Below, piece after piece: positions 1-25,216 of a stretch of DNA of 64,000 nt. Both the position numbers and the translations under genes were made by a program. The notes under the pieces are model-generated. The model was not told the origin of the DNA, made no database searches, and saw nothing but the letters and a program-made list of their open reading frames with translations. This DNA is from Parelaphostrongylus tenuis (Eukaryota > Nematoda > Chromadorea > Rhabditida > Metastrongylidae), in the NCBI GenBank assembly GCA_019055375.1, contig JAHQIW010006963.1:372001-436000 (forward strand). Direction: 5' to 3'. Numbering within the stretch: position 1 is the stretch's first letter; each line of letters starts with the position of its first letter.

Positions 1-640
1 AAACCCAATTTTTTCCTATAAAGCATTGAGAAGTCCGTTCAAGAAAAACAAAAACATTATTGAAATTCTTCTTGAGATTTGAACTAACGTCTTTTAAAAC
101 TATAAGAGAGAGGCTCTGGTCAGTGAGAAATCTTCGAATAAGAAACAGATTATTGTTTCTGCTCTTTCAGCGCAATATCAGGGCCTTTTTGAAAGTTAAG
201 TATACTATTCAAATTCATTTAAGTTAAGCTATCGATTGATCATTTAAACATTAGAAACGCTTAAAAATACGTTTTTCTCAATGGATTGAAGTGAATAGAA
301 GATAGTTCAACTGACCATTTTTTGTTAAACCCAATTTTCTTCTGGCCGTTACAGCGTAATACCAGGTCCACCATAAAAACCACGTAAATTATTGGAATTT
401 TTAAGATTCGATCTATTGATTGGTTAGTGAAACTTCAAAGGGAAAGCTTCGATCAGCGAGAAATCTTGAAATGAGAAACAAAATATTATTGATTCTCTTT
501 CAGCGAAGTAGGAAGCCATTTCAAGCTAAGGTAGACCACTCGAATTGCTTTGATTTGTGGTATCGAGCGATTATTTGAACATTGAAAAAAGCTATGAAAT
601 ACGTTTTCTAAAAGGGGTCGAAGTGGCGCTTGGCTAACCG
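1..640. repeat. Diffuse ~170-190-bp repeat units
   Basis: No gene is seen. The stretch holds about three diverged copies of a unit with recurring boxes: 'gagaaatctt', 'cagcgcaata' and 'gctatcgattg', followed by 'aaatacgttttt'. Similar units recur at about 6.2-7.4, 16.6-18.2, 27.0-28.4, 36.9-37.3, 38.6-38.8, 40.6-40.9, 44.4-45.0 and 56.0-56.9 kb. It may be an old satellite or transposon relic; no coding sequence or clear termini are visible. Confidence 0.45.
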
Positions 641-879
641 ATAGCTACCGGCAATTCTAACCACTGCGCTACAAACTGCCATTTACTGTTATAATGAAAT
701 GTACGCTTTTTGGCAAAACGAACAAATGTGGCGATGTCATACACTGGCAGATAGATTTCACACCATAAACTAATGTCATTGATATGAAACAATCAGGATA
801 TTAGAATGTACAAATAGACATGTACACGATCGATGATAGTGTTAGCATGTAAAATATAAATATGCCTGGTAATTATTTT

Positions 880-1225
880 TGAGCCATGCATGTGGCCTGC
901 TGTGGGCATATATAGTGCAATACGCTTGTTTGGCCTTCCAGTCTCGTCAGTTCCCACGGTGCCTTTTCGCTTGTTGTCAGTTCCTCGTGGATCTATCGCT
1001 TACATAGTGTAACCGACGACCACCGCTTTACACGAGCCGTTAAGATATAAAATCACCGAACGGACAGTGTTGTGCACTCGACTGCTCTTGAGGCTGGCGG
1101 GGCTGGATGAACGAAAACACGTGTATTGCACTGTATAAGCGCTCATAACAGAGTACATGTATGGCTAAAAAATTATTATCAGGCATACTGAAATTTGATC
1201 GCGCTCTCAATAAACACTTGGAACC
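880..1225. repeat. Degenerate hammerhead-bearing repeat, inverted pair
   Basis: The left part (about 900-960) matches the minus orientation of the hammerhead repeat family: its reverse complement has 'ctgacgagact' followed by a decayed 'ccaaac' in place of 'cgaaac'. The right part (about 1085-1225) matches the plus orientation: 'cgaaaacacgtgta', then the family tail '...cataacagagtacatg...tggct' and 'gaaatttgatcgcgctctc'. Both ribozyme cores are broken. The copy ends just left of a mariner relic. It belongs with the B-type subfamily, which has 'attatcaggcata' after the ribozyme. Confidence 0.5.
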
Positions 1226-1274
1226 ACAAGTAAAACATAAATTTTGATCAATCATAGGAATCAGTATTCTGTTA

Positions 1275-2018
1275 GGTGTTCTCATAAATCTTGACATTAG
1301 AGGAATAAACACCAAGTTTATCAAACAAAAGTTATTGAAATCGTTCAACAACACTATTCAAAGTATGCGCCATCACCCTAAACACATTTATGCCATCTTT
1401 CAGGCAACATAACAATACCGCGCTCATAGAACTAGTCATTTTAGATGCGACGAAAGCTGCTAATTCGCAATGCAAATAGTTGCCTTGAATCTTCACCTTA
1501 CTCAGAAAGTGCTCCATCGATCCAATGAGGTGATAGTCAGTCGACGACAGGGACTCGAAGCGCAAATGTTTAAATTATTCTTTGTCAGTCCGGCGCTATG
1601 CAGCTTTGCGCTGCTAAGAAGAAAGACGAGATTACAGCGACGTTGACGTGACAGGACCCTATTGCAGGTGACCAGGTGATCATAGTGGCAATCGGCATTG
1701 GTCATCTCTCCGGCTGGCAGCAAGTCCGGGTGGATCGGCCCCGGTTAGGTCCGAAAAGATGATGAGCATAGTCCTTAGCCTGAATCGAGAGCAGCGCCAT
1801 CATGCGGCAAGTATTGACATATTTGATACCAGAATAATGCTCGGAAAACTCTGCTCAAAGCGGCATTGATTTGTTGCCTAAGAAATGGCAGAAATGTGTG
1901 CCCAGCTGGCAAGATAGACTAGTGGCCATACTTTGAATAGTGTTTTTAAGCAAGTTTAATTACTTCTCGTTATTAAATTTGGTTTCTACTGCTCTAGTGT
2001 CAAACTTATGAGAACAAC
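1275..2018 (-). mobile_element. Internally deleted mariner element with ~90-bp TIRs
   Basis: The ends are inverted repeats of about 90 bp: the left end begins GGTGTTCTCATAA after a TA at 1273-1274, and the right end finishes TTATGAGAACAAC before a TA at 2019-2020. TA flanks are the expected target duplication of Tc1/mariner transposons. The minus strand keeps transposase scraps: a region resembling the third catalytic motif ('AKLHSAGLTKNN' for the usual 'ARPH..(K/R)xT'), then 'STDYHLIGSMEHFLSK' and a C-terminal piece (about 1540-1370). At 744 bp against a usual ~1.3 kb, with frameshifts and no complete catalytic domain, it is a non-autonomous derivative. Confidence 0.75.
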
Positions 2019-2024
2019 TAATAC

Positions 2025-4235
2025 ATTCGATAAAGTTTATACAATGAATTTCACTCACTGATTGATAACATCACTGCATTGCTTGATGATAATGCGCTTT
2101 GATTGATTCGGTTTGATTCATTTACACAATGCACTCGAATTACATGGCCAGAAGTTATGGGTCTAGTAAAGTAAGAAATTTAATAAGAGAAATTTTTAAT
2201 CGTCTGTCATGATTCTGACTTTCGCCTTTAGCGGCCGCTTTCATGTAAATATTATGAGAATATAGCAAAACTCGTCGATAAAACTGTGGCATACGCCGAT
2301 CAACTACTAGAAATGTTTCAAGCAAAAGGTCGGGAAACTAATTCACCTGGACCTGGCAGCACTATGAGCATCGAATCAAGGCAAGTTGGTGAGTTGTCAA
2401 AGCCGCTTTTCAATACTACCATCCGATTCATTCAACTATCAGGGCAGTAACGATGCCCACGAAGGAGGATGCTCTAGTAAGAACAAAATGTAGATATGTG
2501 GAGTGGAGAACTGAATTGAAAACGGCACTCCTTTGAGAAATATATACTGTGCTCTGAGCGACCTGCCCTATTCTTGATGATATGGGATATCTTATAGTTT
2601 CAAGTCGATTGTTGACTGTCGAATGATGAATTTTGAGCTCACTAACCCTAAATTGGCTCGATATTGGCATCCAGGTGTATAGGAAGTTGGGAGCAGGCTT
2701 TCTTATATTTTGTTTGGACGACCCGTCATAGCAATTTACCGTGCGGATCCCTAACATTCTACTTAGTGTTTCTGTTGCTCTTTGGAGATTTCGTCTTCTT
2801 TATGAATGTTGTAGAATGCTGGTCAAAACGATTCTCCCTGTAGATTTCGACGTAGCCGAGCTGGGGCGTTCTTAGACATACAGTTGAACGATAATAAGGG
2901 AGTGTTGTGAAGGGGATTGATTTAGCACATCGTTTATCACCTCGTTTTCGGATACGCTGCATTACTAACCACTGCGCTAACACGCCTATCGCAGCAGATT
3001 TTACGCCTTCAGATTCCGGCAATGATGGCGGAATTTTTTATAAAAAATCCAGTTGTCGGTTTTGCGAAAAAAGCAGAGGCTAGATTTTTTTACTGACTCA
3101 GGTGGACCAAAATAAAATTCTTTCCCAACAAATGGATATCTAAAAGACAGTGAACATAGAGAGCTCATCATAATTTTTAAATATTTAGAAAACTCATGTA
3201 ATATATCAAGAGACTCGTCATACGGTTCGTCGTCGTATTCACGAAGAGGTATTCGAAACTATGTCCATACTCCGTCACGTGTGAAATCACTGCGCAAGTG
3301 AGTTTACGCAAATGAATTAGGTACGACAAACGGACCGACCGCTCATTGGGGAAAAATGCCAATCAATTTGAGCGATAAATAGAAAAGCAAAGAAAGATAA
3401 ATGGGTTTTTTAGATTCTACATCACATAGTGCTATCGTATCCCTTGTGATGTTCATTTTTGACACGAGAATCGTGTGAAATCTGTACATCTGAAGTGAAT
3501 TATGCCTTTTAAGAAATTTACTCAATACTCCTCAAGCTCTTTAAAGGTATTCTTCCAATTTTCTGCATCCTGAAAAAAGTAACTATTCTTTAGAAATTAG
3601 TTCGCAGTATTGGAAGTGTTTGTTGGATGCAAAACATATTGATTTCAATTGCGCAGTCACCCACATTGTGATTAGTTGGTCCTCAATGTGTAAATCAATC
3701 GGCCTTCAAATGTTCGTGAGAGCCTACACATTTGATTGTAATTCAGATAAATTCAAAGTTCATTGGATAGCTATTGATTCCATAATCGATTAAGTCACCC
3801 TTATCGATGAAAAGGCTTAAACAGAGACGTAACATTTTTCCTTGTCAAAACTCATTGCCAGCATAAAGCATTCGCTCCACAACATAGAGGGCAGTCGGAT
3901 TACAGCAGCTTTGAGAAAAAAAAAGTGCTTTTTGCGTGATGTACGAAACACGGAAAGAAATGTACTTGCTTAGGCTTTCTCAGTTTGTGGCAAATAAAAT
4001 CTCAAATTAAAGCCGCTAAGATTTTTTATTAATTAAGATTAAACAGAATTTCAGTAAGTCACACGTTCTTGCCTAATGATTTTGTTTGTATTATTCTCAA
4101 TTAGATTTTGAAATATGTCAATGTATATATTTTGGAGTTACGGTAGTGATAAGTTCAAACCGTAAAAACTGAGCATTTCAGAGAAGTAGATTCCCTCTGC
4201 ATTTCGAAAACGAAAAGGAGATCCAGGTTATTTTT
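2025..4235. other. Intergenic DNA, no gene seen
   Basis: Short open frames only, without splice-site or domain support. A weak tRNA-like head lies on the minus strand at about 2915-2995 (A-box-like 'tagcgcagtggttag'); a related one is at about 55430-55535 on the minus strand. The two may represent a fourth, poorly preserved SINE family. Nothing else is identifiable. Confidence 0.4.
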
Positions 4236-4239
4236 GTTT

Positions 4240-4395
4240 AACATTGTCCTCAAAAGATACATCTAGAAATTCTGTGAGGCATACAAAGTATTCGGGCCCC
4301 AGGACGTAAGTTGAACCCAAGTTTCACCCATACCGAGATGCTAGCATTGCACCACCAAGATCTCCGCTTTGCTACTACTCTTTCTGTGACATGAA
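4240..4395 (-). mobile_element. tRNA-derived SINE, family 1
   Basis: Read on the minus strand, it has a tRNA-like head ('tggtggtgcaatgctagca' as A box, 'gggttcaactt' as B box). The family tail follows: a 'tgcctcacagaatttct' segment, then 'agatgtatc' and 'caatgttaaa'. Other copies are at 8436-8610, 11850-11980, 46430-46600, 46640-46815, 47874-48080 and 53384-53690. SINEs are transcribed by RNA polymerase III and mobilised by a LINE; the partner is not identified here. Confidence 0.55.
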
Positions 4396-4616
4396 CTATC
4401 GTAGCTGCCGGTAACCTATCCTCGACAGATTTGATCTGGTAAGCACATATCGACATTAAACTCAGTAACTATCAGCTGTTTGATATGTTCGTTCTACTAG
4501 AATCATGAATTTTCACTGCTTTTTGATAATACTGTGATGTCGTGAATATTAATAACCATACATATCAATAGATCCTTTCATTATTATTTGAGCCAACATG
4601 TCATGTGGTCTGGTAA

Positions 4617-4679
4617 AGGTTCTTGTACAGCCCGAGACACGTGTTTCGTCCTTACAGACTCATCAGCCGGGCAGAACCC
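4617..4679 (-). ncRNA. Type I hammerhead ribozyme, apparently intact
   Basis: On the minus strand the core reads CUGAUGA, then stem II GUCU/GGAC capped by a GUAA (GNRA) loop, then GAAA. A six-base palindromic stem III CACGUG follows, then U16.1 C17, with predicted cleavage between 4636 and 4635. Stem I is GCCCGG/UCGGGC (one G-U pair), extended beyond an internal loop by GGGUUC/GAACCU. All conserved core residues are present. The very short palindromic stem III suggests activity as a dimer, as known for hammerheads of Penelope-like elements and retrozymes. Confidence 0.8.
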
Positions 4680-4857
4680 GTCGAAGGAAAGCTATATTAT
4701 GATAAAATATCAGCCAGCTAGCAATCGAGTGCGAAAACACTCTGTGTTAGGTGAACGTTTCACCTGACAAAGAGTGTAAAGCGTAGGTCGTCGATAACTA
4801 TATATAAGGAGTGTGACGCTCCCGAGAGAACTGACTATGAAAAGATCGACAGACGAC

Positions 4858-4920
4858 GGGTTCTGCCCGGCCGATGAGTCTGTAAGGACGAAACACGTGT
4901 CTCGGGCTGTACAAGAGCCA
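4858..4920 (+). ncRNA. Hammerhead ribozyme with core mutation
   Basis: This is the mirror-image partner of the minus-strand motif at 4617-4679. Stem I is GCCCGG/UCGGGC with outer GGGUUC/GAGCCA, stem II is GUCU-GUAA-GGAC, then GAAA and CACGUG. The first core block reads CCGAUGA instead of CUGAUGA, so the invariant U4 is replaced by C at 4872, which should abolish cleavage. Confidence 0.75.
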
Positions 4921-5304
4921 TTACCAGACCACATGACATGTTGGCTCAAATAATAATGAAAGGATCTATTGAAATTTGAGCGTGGTCTTAATAAAGCACT
5001 CGAAGGAAAGGCATACATATCAATATTCATGCAATCATAACACTGCCAAAGGCAATAGAAATACCATACCTTTTGCTCCGAGTGTTTTCTAAAGACCACC
5101 AAAGACCACGCTCATATTTCCTAAAAAGAAAACGAAACGAAAGGTATGATATATTAAAGATATCAGCCAAGAGCAATCGAGGGCACAACACTGCCCATTT
5201 AGCGATAATTTCATCTGATGGACGGTGCAAAATGTTCATTGTCGCCTACTCTAAGTACAGGGGACTGAGTGCTCCGAGAGGATTGGCAAAAGGCAAAAAA
5301 AACA

Positions 5305-5347
5305 GCCCATTGATGAGACTGTCAATGTCGAAACACGTGTAATGGGC
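5305..5347 (+). ncRNA. Degenerate hammerhead ribozyme (missing C3)
   Basis: Stem I is GCCCAU/AUGGGC, perfectly paired but different in sequence from other copies. The core continues directly as UGAUGA, so C3 is absent. Stem II GAC/GUC, GAAA, the palindrome CACGUG and UA follow. Probably inactive, but informative because the stem I change is compensatory. Confidence 0.6.
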
Positions 5348-5410
5348 TCTATAAGTCTGCCCTATATAACAGACACATGCGTGACTCAAAAAGTGATTAT
5401 CTGGCAGTAA

Positions 5411-7700
5411 AAATAAGTAGGTTGCCGAAATTCCATTATCTCCATTCATTTCTAAGCCCTCTGAAGGCAATTTATTTTCTGCTTTTCTCGATCACAGTCA
5501 TTTTTTGATAGATTGAATCTCGGCAATTTCAATATTACATTTGGTTTCTAAAAAAACCCTCTTGGTACACTGTAACATAAAGTTGAGTTTTTACACTGCG
5601 CACAGTTTTTGCTTAGCTAGGGTGTGTGAACGGCTGTGTGTATGGGATTTTGCAACATTAGCAACAAAGCCCCGAGGATTCTAGAGCTTGTAGATGGACT
5701 TTGTCACTTTGGTAACCGCCTCTGATAGCAGGTGGAGTCGCGCTGGTCGCGCGTGCGACTGACGGCGCGATCGACCTTACAGATGGAATTTCTAATATTC
5801 ACAGTGTTGTAGTTTCGTAATGATTTCAGACTTTTATCGGGACTAATAGGGATCTGTCATTAGCTAAAGATGGAAAGTGAATGAAGAAATTTTAATAAGG
5901 CTAGTTTTGGTTGAAGTATATCAGAACATTTACGAAATAATGGCTTATTTGTCAAAAATGATAGTGCGGATTGCAATGCGATATCACTTCATCGAGAATG
6001 CAAGGCAACTTTTCATTATTAGCAAACTTTCGGAGTCGAGACTTCTAACATGTGGCGGAGAATTTGTGCCATTGTCTTATAAGTAGTGATTTTTTACGTA
6101 TGCTCTTGAACTCCCACTAAAACATTGCTAATCGCTGCAACCTCTGTTATTGATTATGCGCGATAATTCTGCGTGACCTACTTAAAACTGCACAACTTCT
6201 TTCGAGATTAAGCTTAGTCACCATTTCTTGAGCTATTGAATGACTGCTGATCGTCTAGAAGAAAAGCTCTATTTTGGAAAAAGCTAAAAAAGCACGAGTA
6301 CATTCCATACAGTGCTACTGCACATCGGCCTTATTCGCTGAGCAAGAATTTTTCATACGGAGTTTTAGTAAACATTCGAAAGCTAGATCTCTTCGTAGAG
6401 TTATATATGGCTGGTTTTTCAAAATGCGCTTCTATAATGCTGTGAAATCTAAAATAAAATAATGTTGCACACGACCACACGTTTTTATCTTAATTAGCTT
6501 ATATTTCGCTGAACAGAACTCCTCCTTCAAATTTCTAGTACTCTTTCGATTGCACAAGTCTCAAAGAACTCAAAATTGTTTGTGCTTTTGGAAAAGCTCT
6601 TTCGATAGCGCTGTAGAAGAGAGATAAAATTTGCGCTTTAAACCTCGACGTACAGAGCTCCTTTTCTAAAGTATTAGTAATTACTCGACAGCATAAGTTT
6701 CAATGATTCCAACGGTATGCTTATTTTTTGAGAAGCACTGTTTCACTAAAGAGTAGTAGGAAAAGTAAGATTGAGATTCACATCACATATTCGGCGAACT
6801 TGCTTACCGTCTAATCCACCGTTGGAGGGGCGAAGTGATTGGTCGATGGCTTAAAGAGTTTGACATTGGATGCAACTTGTTCTTGAACTGGGAGTGTTGC
6901 TTCAACTCTGAAAGAAACTCCAAATAAAGCGGATGACTCAGATACTAAGGAATGTTCTCCATACGTTCATATGCTTCTCGTGCTTCCAGCGAATTACAGG
7001 CGTGATAAATTGAAGGCAAGCGCGGGTGTTGAACATAATTTGATTTTTTGCTTTATAGCGTTGTTAAAGGGTGTTTGAATAACCTGCCACGGGCTGCTCT
7101 CTCCAGAGATTTACGCTTTCGAACGATTACTGACGTTACTGTAAAGTTTCTTGTTCAGAAAATGAGGTGAATATTCATTTGTCGCCGTCTAGCAGAAAAG
7201 GACCGTTCTTTTTACTACAAGCACGTTCATATAAGTATTTCAAATAGCAATCTATCTTTTCATCGAGACAAGTTTCCTTACTTCCAAAACTTACTGTATA
7301 ATACCGAGAAAACCGCTGTAAAGTTGATACAACGCACTGTGAAAGCAAACGTTATCTTTTTTTTTTTTTTTTTGCTTAGTAGAATACACTATGAACGTCT
7401 TCGCAAACTAAGCTTAGTATCAAATTTACCATTGCTCGCACTACCTAGTAACTGGAATAACATTGACTAAAGAAAAGATACAAATGGAGTTTTCCACCTG
7501 GAAACATGTTTACTTTCCAGGCGATGTGGTAACCCTGCTGAAACATAAGCATTTTTTGACATATGGACGTTTTCTTAATTAAAATCATCTTTATAGAAAT
7601 CTCCTCAGTGGTATTATAATATTTAATCACATTTATATCTTCTCAGGAACTCAGTTTACCTCCTTAATTTCTATTGCGGTATACGCCAATACAAATTCAT
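5411..7700. other. Intergenic DNA with diffuse repeat units
   Basis: No gene is recognised. Scattered matches to the diffuse 170-190-bp unit are visible between about 6.2 and 7.4 kb ('gctatcga', 'aaatacg', 'agaaatctt'-type boxes). A T17 run lies at about 7359-7374. A 69-codon frame at 5877-6086 and others have no splice or domain support. Confidence 0.35.
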
Positions 7701-7705
7701 GAGGG

Positions 7706-7815
7706 GACGCGACGCCTCTAATTACAGTATCTGAGTGTGACGCGACGCCTCTAATCACAGTATCTGAGTGTGACGCGACGCCTCTAATCACAGTATCTGA
7801 GTGTGACGCGACGCC
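7706..7815. repeat. 33-bp minisatellite, 3.3 copies
   Basis: Direct tandem copies begin at 7706, 7739, 7772 and 7805 (the last partial). The unit starts 'gacgcgacgcctctaat' and ends 'cagtatctgagtgt'. Copies one and two differ by a single base (attac/atcac) and copies two and three look identical. An open frame at 7803-8162 starts in the last unit but shows no recognisable protein features. Confidence 0.9.
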
Positions 7816-8435
7816 GCGTGCACTGTTATGTCTCGCAGCACGTGGCCCTCAAAGGATCAACAGACGTCATGGCTTTAGGTAATCTGAAGCTAGGTTTGAT
7901 CCTCAAAAAGGTCTCTACGGAGCAGTGTAAGAGAGAAGGGAAGATTCAGTTCCGCAACTCTAGGCTTGAGGTACTTAGCCTTAGGCTTAGTAGAAGACAC
8001 TTGGAAATGCCAGGTGCAAATAAAAATCTAGTCTACGTAACAGTGAAAGAAAGTTTTATAGAGTTTCGATGTGGCAAACCTAAAAAGTCTCTACGAAACG
8101 GAAAAAAATCCAAACATATAACGAAAATGCGAACGATAATGCTCGCTGAGTGTGAAACTTAATTTCGTTTTAGCTATTACACTGCACTAAAAAGGTCTTA
8201 CCAAGAAAGTATCTTTGGAAGTTTAGTTACAGTATATTCGATACTGCTAGACCAACTGATAATACTAAATCAGATTAGAGTATAAAGAATCGAACTATGG
8301 CGAGATAAAAATGGATTTACAGGTCAAATATAGAGGAACAACATGAAAAAGCAGTAGAGCAACACCATAAGGCGCATATAATGATGAAACTCAAAGCTTA
8401 AGTAGATTATTCCAGCTTTGAATAAGTGTGAAACG

Positions 8436-8610
8436 CTAGCCTCCATGGTGTAGTGATAGCACGCACCACCGCAATGTGTGAAATGCGTGTTCAAATCTCT
8501 CGTGTGACTGCATGTCTTGCATACTTCTCAAAATTCTTAGATGTATATTTATAACATTGGAACACTGTTGAAAGACGGTAAAATCAGATGATTCTAACAG
8601 ATAATCTAAA
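8436..8610 (+). mobile_element. tRNA-derived SINE, family 1
   Basis: The head reads 'ccatggtgtagtgatagca' (A box) with a B box 'gtgttcaaatctc', followed by the family tail 'cttgcatacttctcaaaa', 'ttagatgtat' and 'aacactgttgaaag'. Its tail aligns with copies at 46430-46600 and, on the minus strand, 4240-4395. It resembles a tRNA, but the anticodon arm does not fold well. Confidence 0.6.
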
Positions 8611-8952
8611 AAAAGTCTTTTGTTGAAAATATTTAGCTAAATATTGTGATGAAAACTACTAGTTTTTCTATTTCTTACGATTTCAATCCAATAGGATAAT
8701 AATCATGCATTCCACTTACCACTATTCCGCCGTAACTATCTATCTTTGAAGATTTGCTATTTTTTCAAAGGTGCAGTTTTATGATTTTATGTTAGCACCA
8801 TGTTTTCCTCTCACAATCTCACAACACCAACAAAAAAATCACAAGACACGATGAAGACTTTCTTCATTTATGATCAACTCTCTGAAAAGGTGTTCTACGA
8901 TTGACCGAAAGGTCGTTTTGTCGATTTGCATCTGAACAAACTTCCTTTCGTA

Positions 8953-9150
8953 ATCTTCCTAATATGCTTGCAAAAAGAAGGTACCAGATTCATCCTCTGT
9001 CAAAGTGATGCCGCTGCCTTATCGCAATGATCCACACTATCCCTACCATTTGGTCATTCCGCAGAACTCAAAATCTCACTCGATAGTGTCTGCGCTACAT
9101 GAGTATGGAAACGCAGTGGGATATCTAGAGTGGTGCACTGAAACAAGTGC
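8953..9150 (+). CDS. Possible terminal exon, unknown protein
   Basis: An open stretch of about 57 codons ends at a TAG at 9148-9150. Its composition looks more protein-like than its surroundings: it includes 'LPYRNDPHYPYHLVIPQN' and 'ALHEYGNAVGYLEWC'. Possible acceptors are the AG ending 'gtaccag' or that ending 'aagaag'. No neighbouring exon in a compatible phase was identified and the family is not recognised, so this could be chance. Confidence 0.25.
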
Positions 9151-10600
9151 GTAGCTTTTGGCCTTCACCATTCCAGGTGATCTGAACTGATCGCCCTTGC
9201 GTCGAAATCATAGGGTAAAAAATGCCTTTTCTAACACTCGCAACGAGCTCTAATTTTTTACCGCGCTCACTGTAGCGCTTGTGTGTGCCACAACGGTCAC
9301 TTCAGCAGTTTTTCTGTCGCTGTGCCAGTTTTTATTGTGATTTCCGCTCTTTCAATCAGTCTCTCATTAAAAAAAATTTTGCTCTTCTGTTATTCTGCGT
9401 TCTCCTACGGTCTTCTATACACTCTCTCATGTTCTTGATGCATATATGACTTTTGCATGTGAAACAAACACACTAGCCCTTTATGCAATCATAACCGCTA
9501 GCATTCAATAAAGTTGTTCAGACTGGCAAAAAAATCACTTTCACATTTTTTATCCTTTTAGTTTTGATATGCTCTCATTTCATTAAACACTCAAAGCTCA
9601 TAAAAGCGGTTGAGAATTAGAAAATTGTAAACTGCTTGCAAAAAAATTGCTGTACACTGCGTGTGATGCCAGTTCCTATATGCTCAGGGATTTCACCTTC
9701 ACCCAACGGCCATACTCTTCGGTCGTATAGTCTCCAATAGCAATGATCTTTCTACAAAAATGAGGATTTAAGTAAGAAAACATCGATAAGACAGCTTTCC
9801 AAGAACAACGCCTGCCACAGCATTTGTGTTTGATAAGCTGCTGATTGACTACCGGAAGTCTACGAAAAGACTCCTATGCACAAACTGTTGAAAATATTAC
9901 GACACCTGTGGGTACTATAGCGGTCGCTCCCACAACTTTATTATGATACCTATGAGTGTCACTCATTACCAAAGTGGTAAACATTGGATTTGATAGAAGA
10001 GGATTTGCTTTTTATACATAAAATTCAAACGGTTTTGAGCACATGTCGCGCAACGGTTAGAGACGCCGCGCAATACATGAAGTGGTGCTTGATTGCATCC
10101 GGTGACTCGGGAAACCATACGCCTCGTCCTTATCATGTGAGCTGGTATGAAAGAAGAGATGTATTGCCTTAATGCATTATTAGATCCACGATGCAATCCA
10201 AATTTACACTACATCATCTATGTGATGATTAGAAAACCGACTTTCTTTCAATCTCGGCTCTGACATTCAGTCGTATTTTTCTGCTTATTCATCTTATAGC
10301 ACGAGGTTGGCAATAAAAATATATCTGGGTAACATTTCGGAGACTTCGACTTTTTTTGGAACCGATGATTCGAATTGATTGTTACAGTCGTTCGCCCTCG
10401 TTGTATTATTCGACTTCGTTGTCGATCTAGTCAAATTCTTCTCGGTGGGGCGCCGCTCAGATAAAGGATTTATTTTGATGAATTTACAATTTAGTGCTAC
10501 AGGCACAGTCAACAAATATATGACTGATTGCAAATGCCGAGGTTAAGGAAATCAGTGATCATTTGCAATTACGCTCTGTGCAAGCCAATAATTATACCGA
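9151..10600. other. Intergenic DNA, no gene seen
   Basis: No coding exon, repeat terminus or RNA motif could be supported. Open frames at 9966-10196 (minus) and 9984-10172 (plus) overlap each other and lack splice sites or recognisable motifs. Confidence 0.35.
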
Positions 10601-10604
10601 CTAC

Positions 10605-11163
10605 TGCTGGATTGTTTGAGAGCATTGAAGACGTAGTGAAGAAAACGAAGAAGATCCGACTCCGTGCCCACCTTATCGACTCAACTGTTAGCCCTGCCTT
10701 TCACGTATGCAGCATATAACTGGTCGCTACGTAGCAGAATGAAAGATCACTTCCCGTTATCAAAAGCGTAGTCTAGAGGCCGATGCTAAGAGTATTCCAT
10801 ATCTCGCAAATGAAAGAAATGATTCGAAGTTCTTACCTACGTCAAAGATCGATAGTCAAAGATGCTGCAATTCACGGCAGGCTATCGAAAATAAGGTGGG
10901 CCGATCACGTAGTGCGCTTCAACGAAAACCGATGGTCGAGAGCCGTTACCGATTGGATTCCTTAGGATAATAAGCTTTCTACAGTAAAACCACCGAACCA
11001 ATGGCTCGTCCTTCACGAAAGACATAGAAGAAAGATTTGATGCTCAGTGAATCCCTGGTGGACTCACTGGGCTACTCTTGAACGCGAGAGAGAAAACTGG
11101 AAGTGTTTCTGGTGCCCGCTCGAGTCACTCGACGACGATCAGTGAAACAACAGGTGATACAGG
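10605..11163 (+). mobile_element. RTE-type retrotransposon, 3' fragment
   Basis: This is the C-terminal, post-polymerase part of the RTE-like open reading frame. It reads 'SIEDVVKKTKKIRLRAHL' then, after frameshifts, 'SQMKEMIRSSYLRQRS' and 'RWADHVVRFNENRW', matching the equivalent parts of copies at 39.1-40.5 and 57.0-60.2 kb. The element is 5' truncated downstream of the polymerase domain and ends with 'aggtgatacagg', the family's 3' tail. The frame is broken several times, so it cannot encode a protein. Confidence 0.8.
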
Positions 11164-11571
11164 TTATATTGCTGGATGGATTGCCCCGTGAAAAACAAAC
11201 AGTAATACCTAGGAGCTACTATCATCAATGACCGTCCTGTATACAAGGACATCGTCAAATGAGTCTATTTGAGCTGTGCTTACAGAATAAGATTTGACTC
11301 AATCGAAAACGAAGACGAATACCACAACACGACGAACGACTGTGGGCAGCCGACACAATCATTGGTCTGAAGGAGACGAAGACGTCGAAGCGTTAGCCGA
11401 AGAGATTTTCATCAACAATCTTGTTCTACAAGCTTAATTAACAAAAAAATTCATATGATGCTCATCAATAAACGAATGAGTGGTCTATCACTGGGAACGC
11501 TAGATGCCGTATCTTCTTACTTTTTCATTTGTTACTTACAAAAGATTACTCTACAAAATGCGAGTGAGAAT
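11164..11571. other. Spacer with possible coding remnant
   Basis: Between the RTE fragment and the first exon of the following gene lies a 50-codon open stretch ending at about 11438 ('WSEGDEDVEALAEE' near its end). It looks protein-like but has no compatible acceptor or donor that I can see. It could be an unlinked exon or chance. Confidence 0.2.
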
Positions 11572-24665
<13,094 letters not shown>

Positions 24666-25216
24666 ATGTCATTTTGGATGGCGCACGATATTTATAGTGT
24701 TGATGGTTCTTGCGATTCTGCTTGTGTTGCATGTTTACAAAAGAATAAATGTGTGTACATGTATCGGCTGCCAAGGATTTTTATAATCACAACTTTATTT
24801 AATTCCTGTGAGCCGAAAGAAATCTGCAAAACTAAGAAATTATCAATTGTACAAGTATTCATTGATCCCTGTGGTACTACGGCTATAGGAGACCTACAAT
24901 GCATATTTGGTTTTGGTTCCAGCGCAGACCAAGTGCACTCCTTCCATTATTCCTGTGATTTAGCAAAATGGCATGGAACTTGGCCGGAAATATTAAGCAT
25001 TGGCTTGGCATATCAATAGTTTCACAAAGTTACTGTGCAGCAAAATGCACATTCAATAATCCCTATGATCTTCAATGGATAGCACATCTCTGGAGCACTG
25101 GTAAATGTCGCACAGTTTAACGCTTCTTCACCACTGATCCTTCTATCCGGGCACCGTACCACTGTTGAGCCTTCGAAAGGCGATACAGGCCTGTCTAGCA
25201 CTGTGCAAGTGCTGTA

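Larger units (their letters stand above)
4575..5410. repeat. Hammerhead-bearing repeat cluster (inverted plus direct)
   Basis: There are three partial monomers. The first (about 4575-4683) is in minus orientation and the second (about 4690-5010) in plus orientation, so their ribozyme arms form a large palindrome. A third, more diverged monomer (about 5115-5410) follows in plus orientation and belongs to the B-type subfamily ('gcgtgactcaaaaagtgattat' region). Body landmarks shared with the family are 'ttgagcgtggtctta', 'gcaatcgagtg' and a self-complementary stretch around 'acactctgtg...agagtgt'. Ribozyme details are given in separate entries. Confidence 0.75.

Noticed and set aside
4710..5102. 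A 130-codon minus-strand frame and similar frames at 17313-17690 and 22716-22991
   Set aside because: The same peptide-like pieces recur because they translate the hammerhead repeat; the DNA conservation follows RNA pairing rather than codons.
7359..7376. A transcription terminator from the T run
   Set aside because: An isolated poly(T) without a Pol III gene or hairpin nearby is not evidence of termination.
7803..8162. A 119-codon open frame
   Set aside because: It starts in a minisatellite unit. No splice context, domain or paralogue was seen, and the composition is not convincing.
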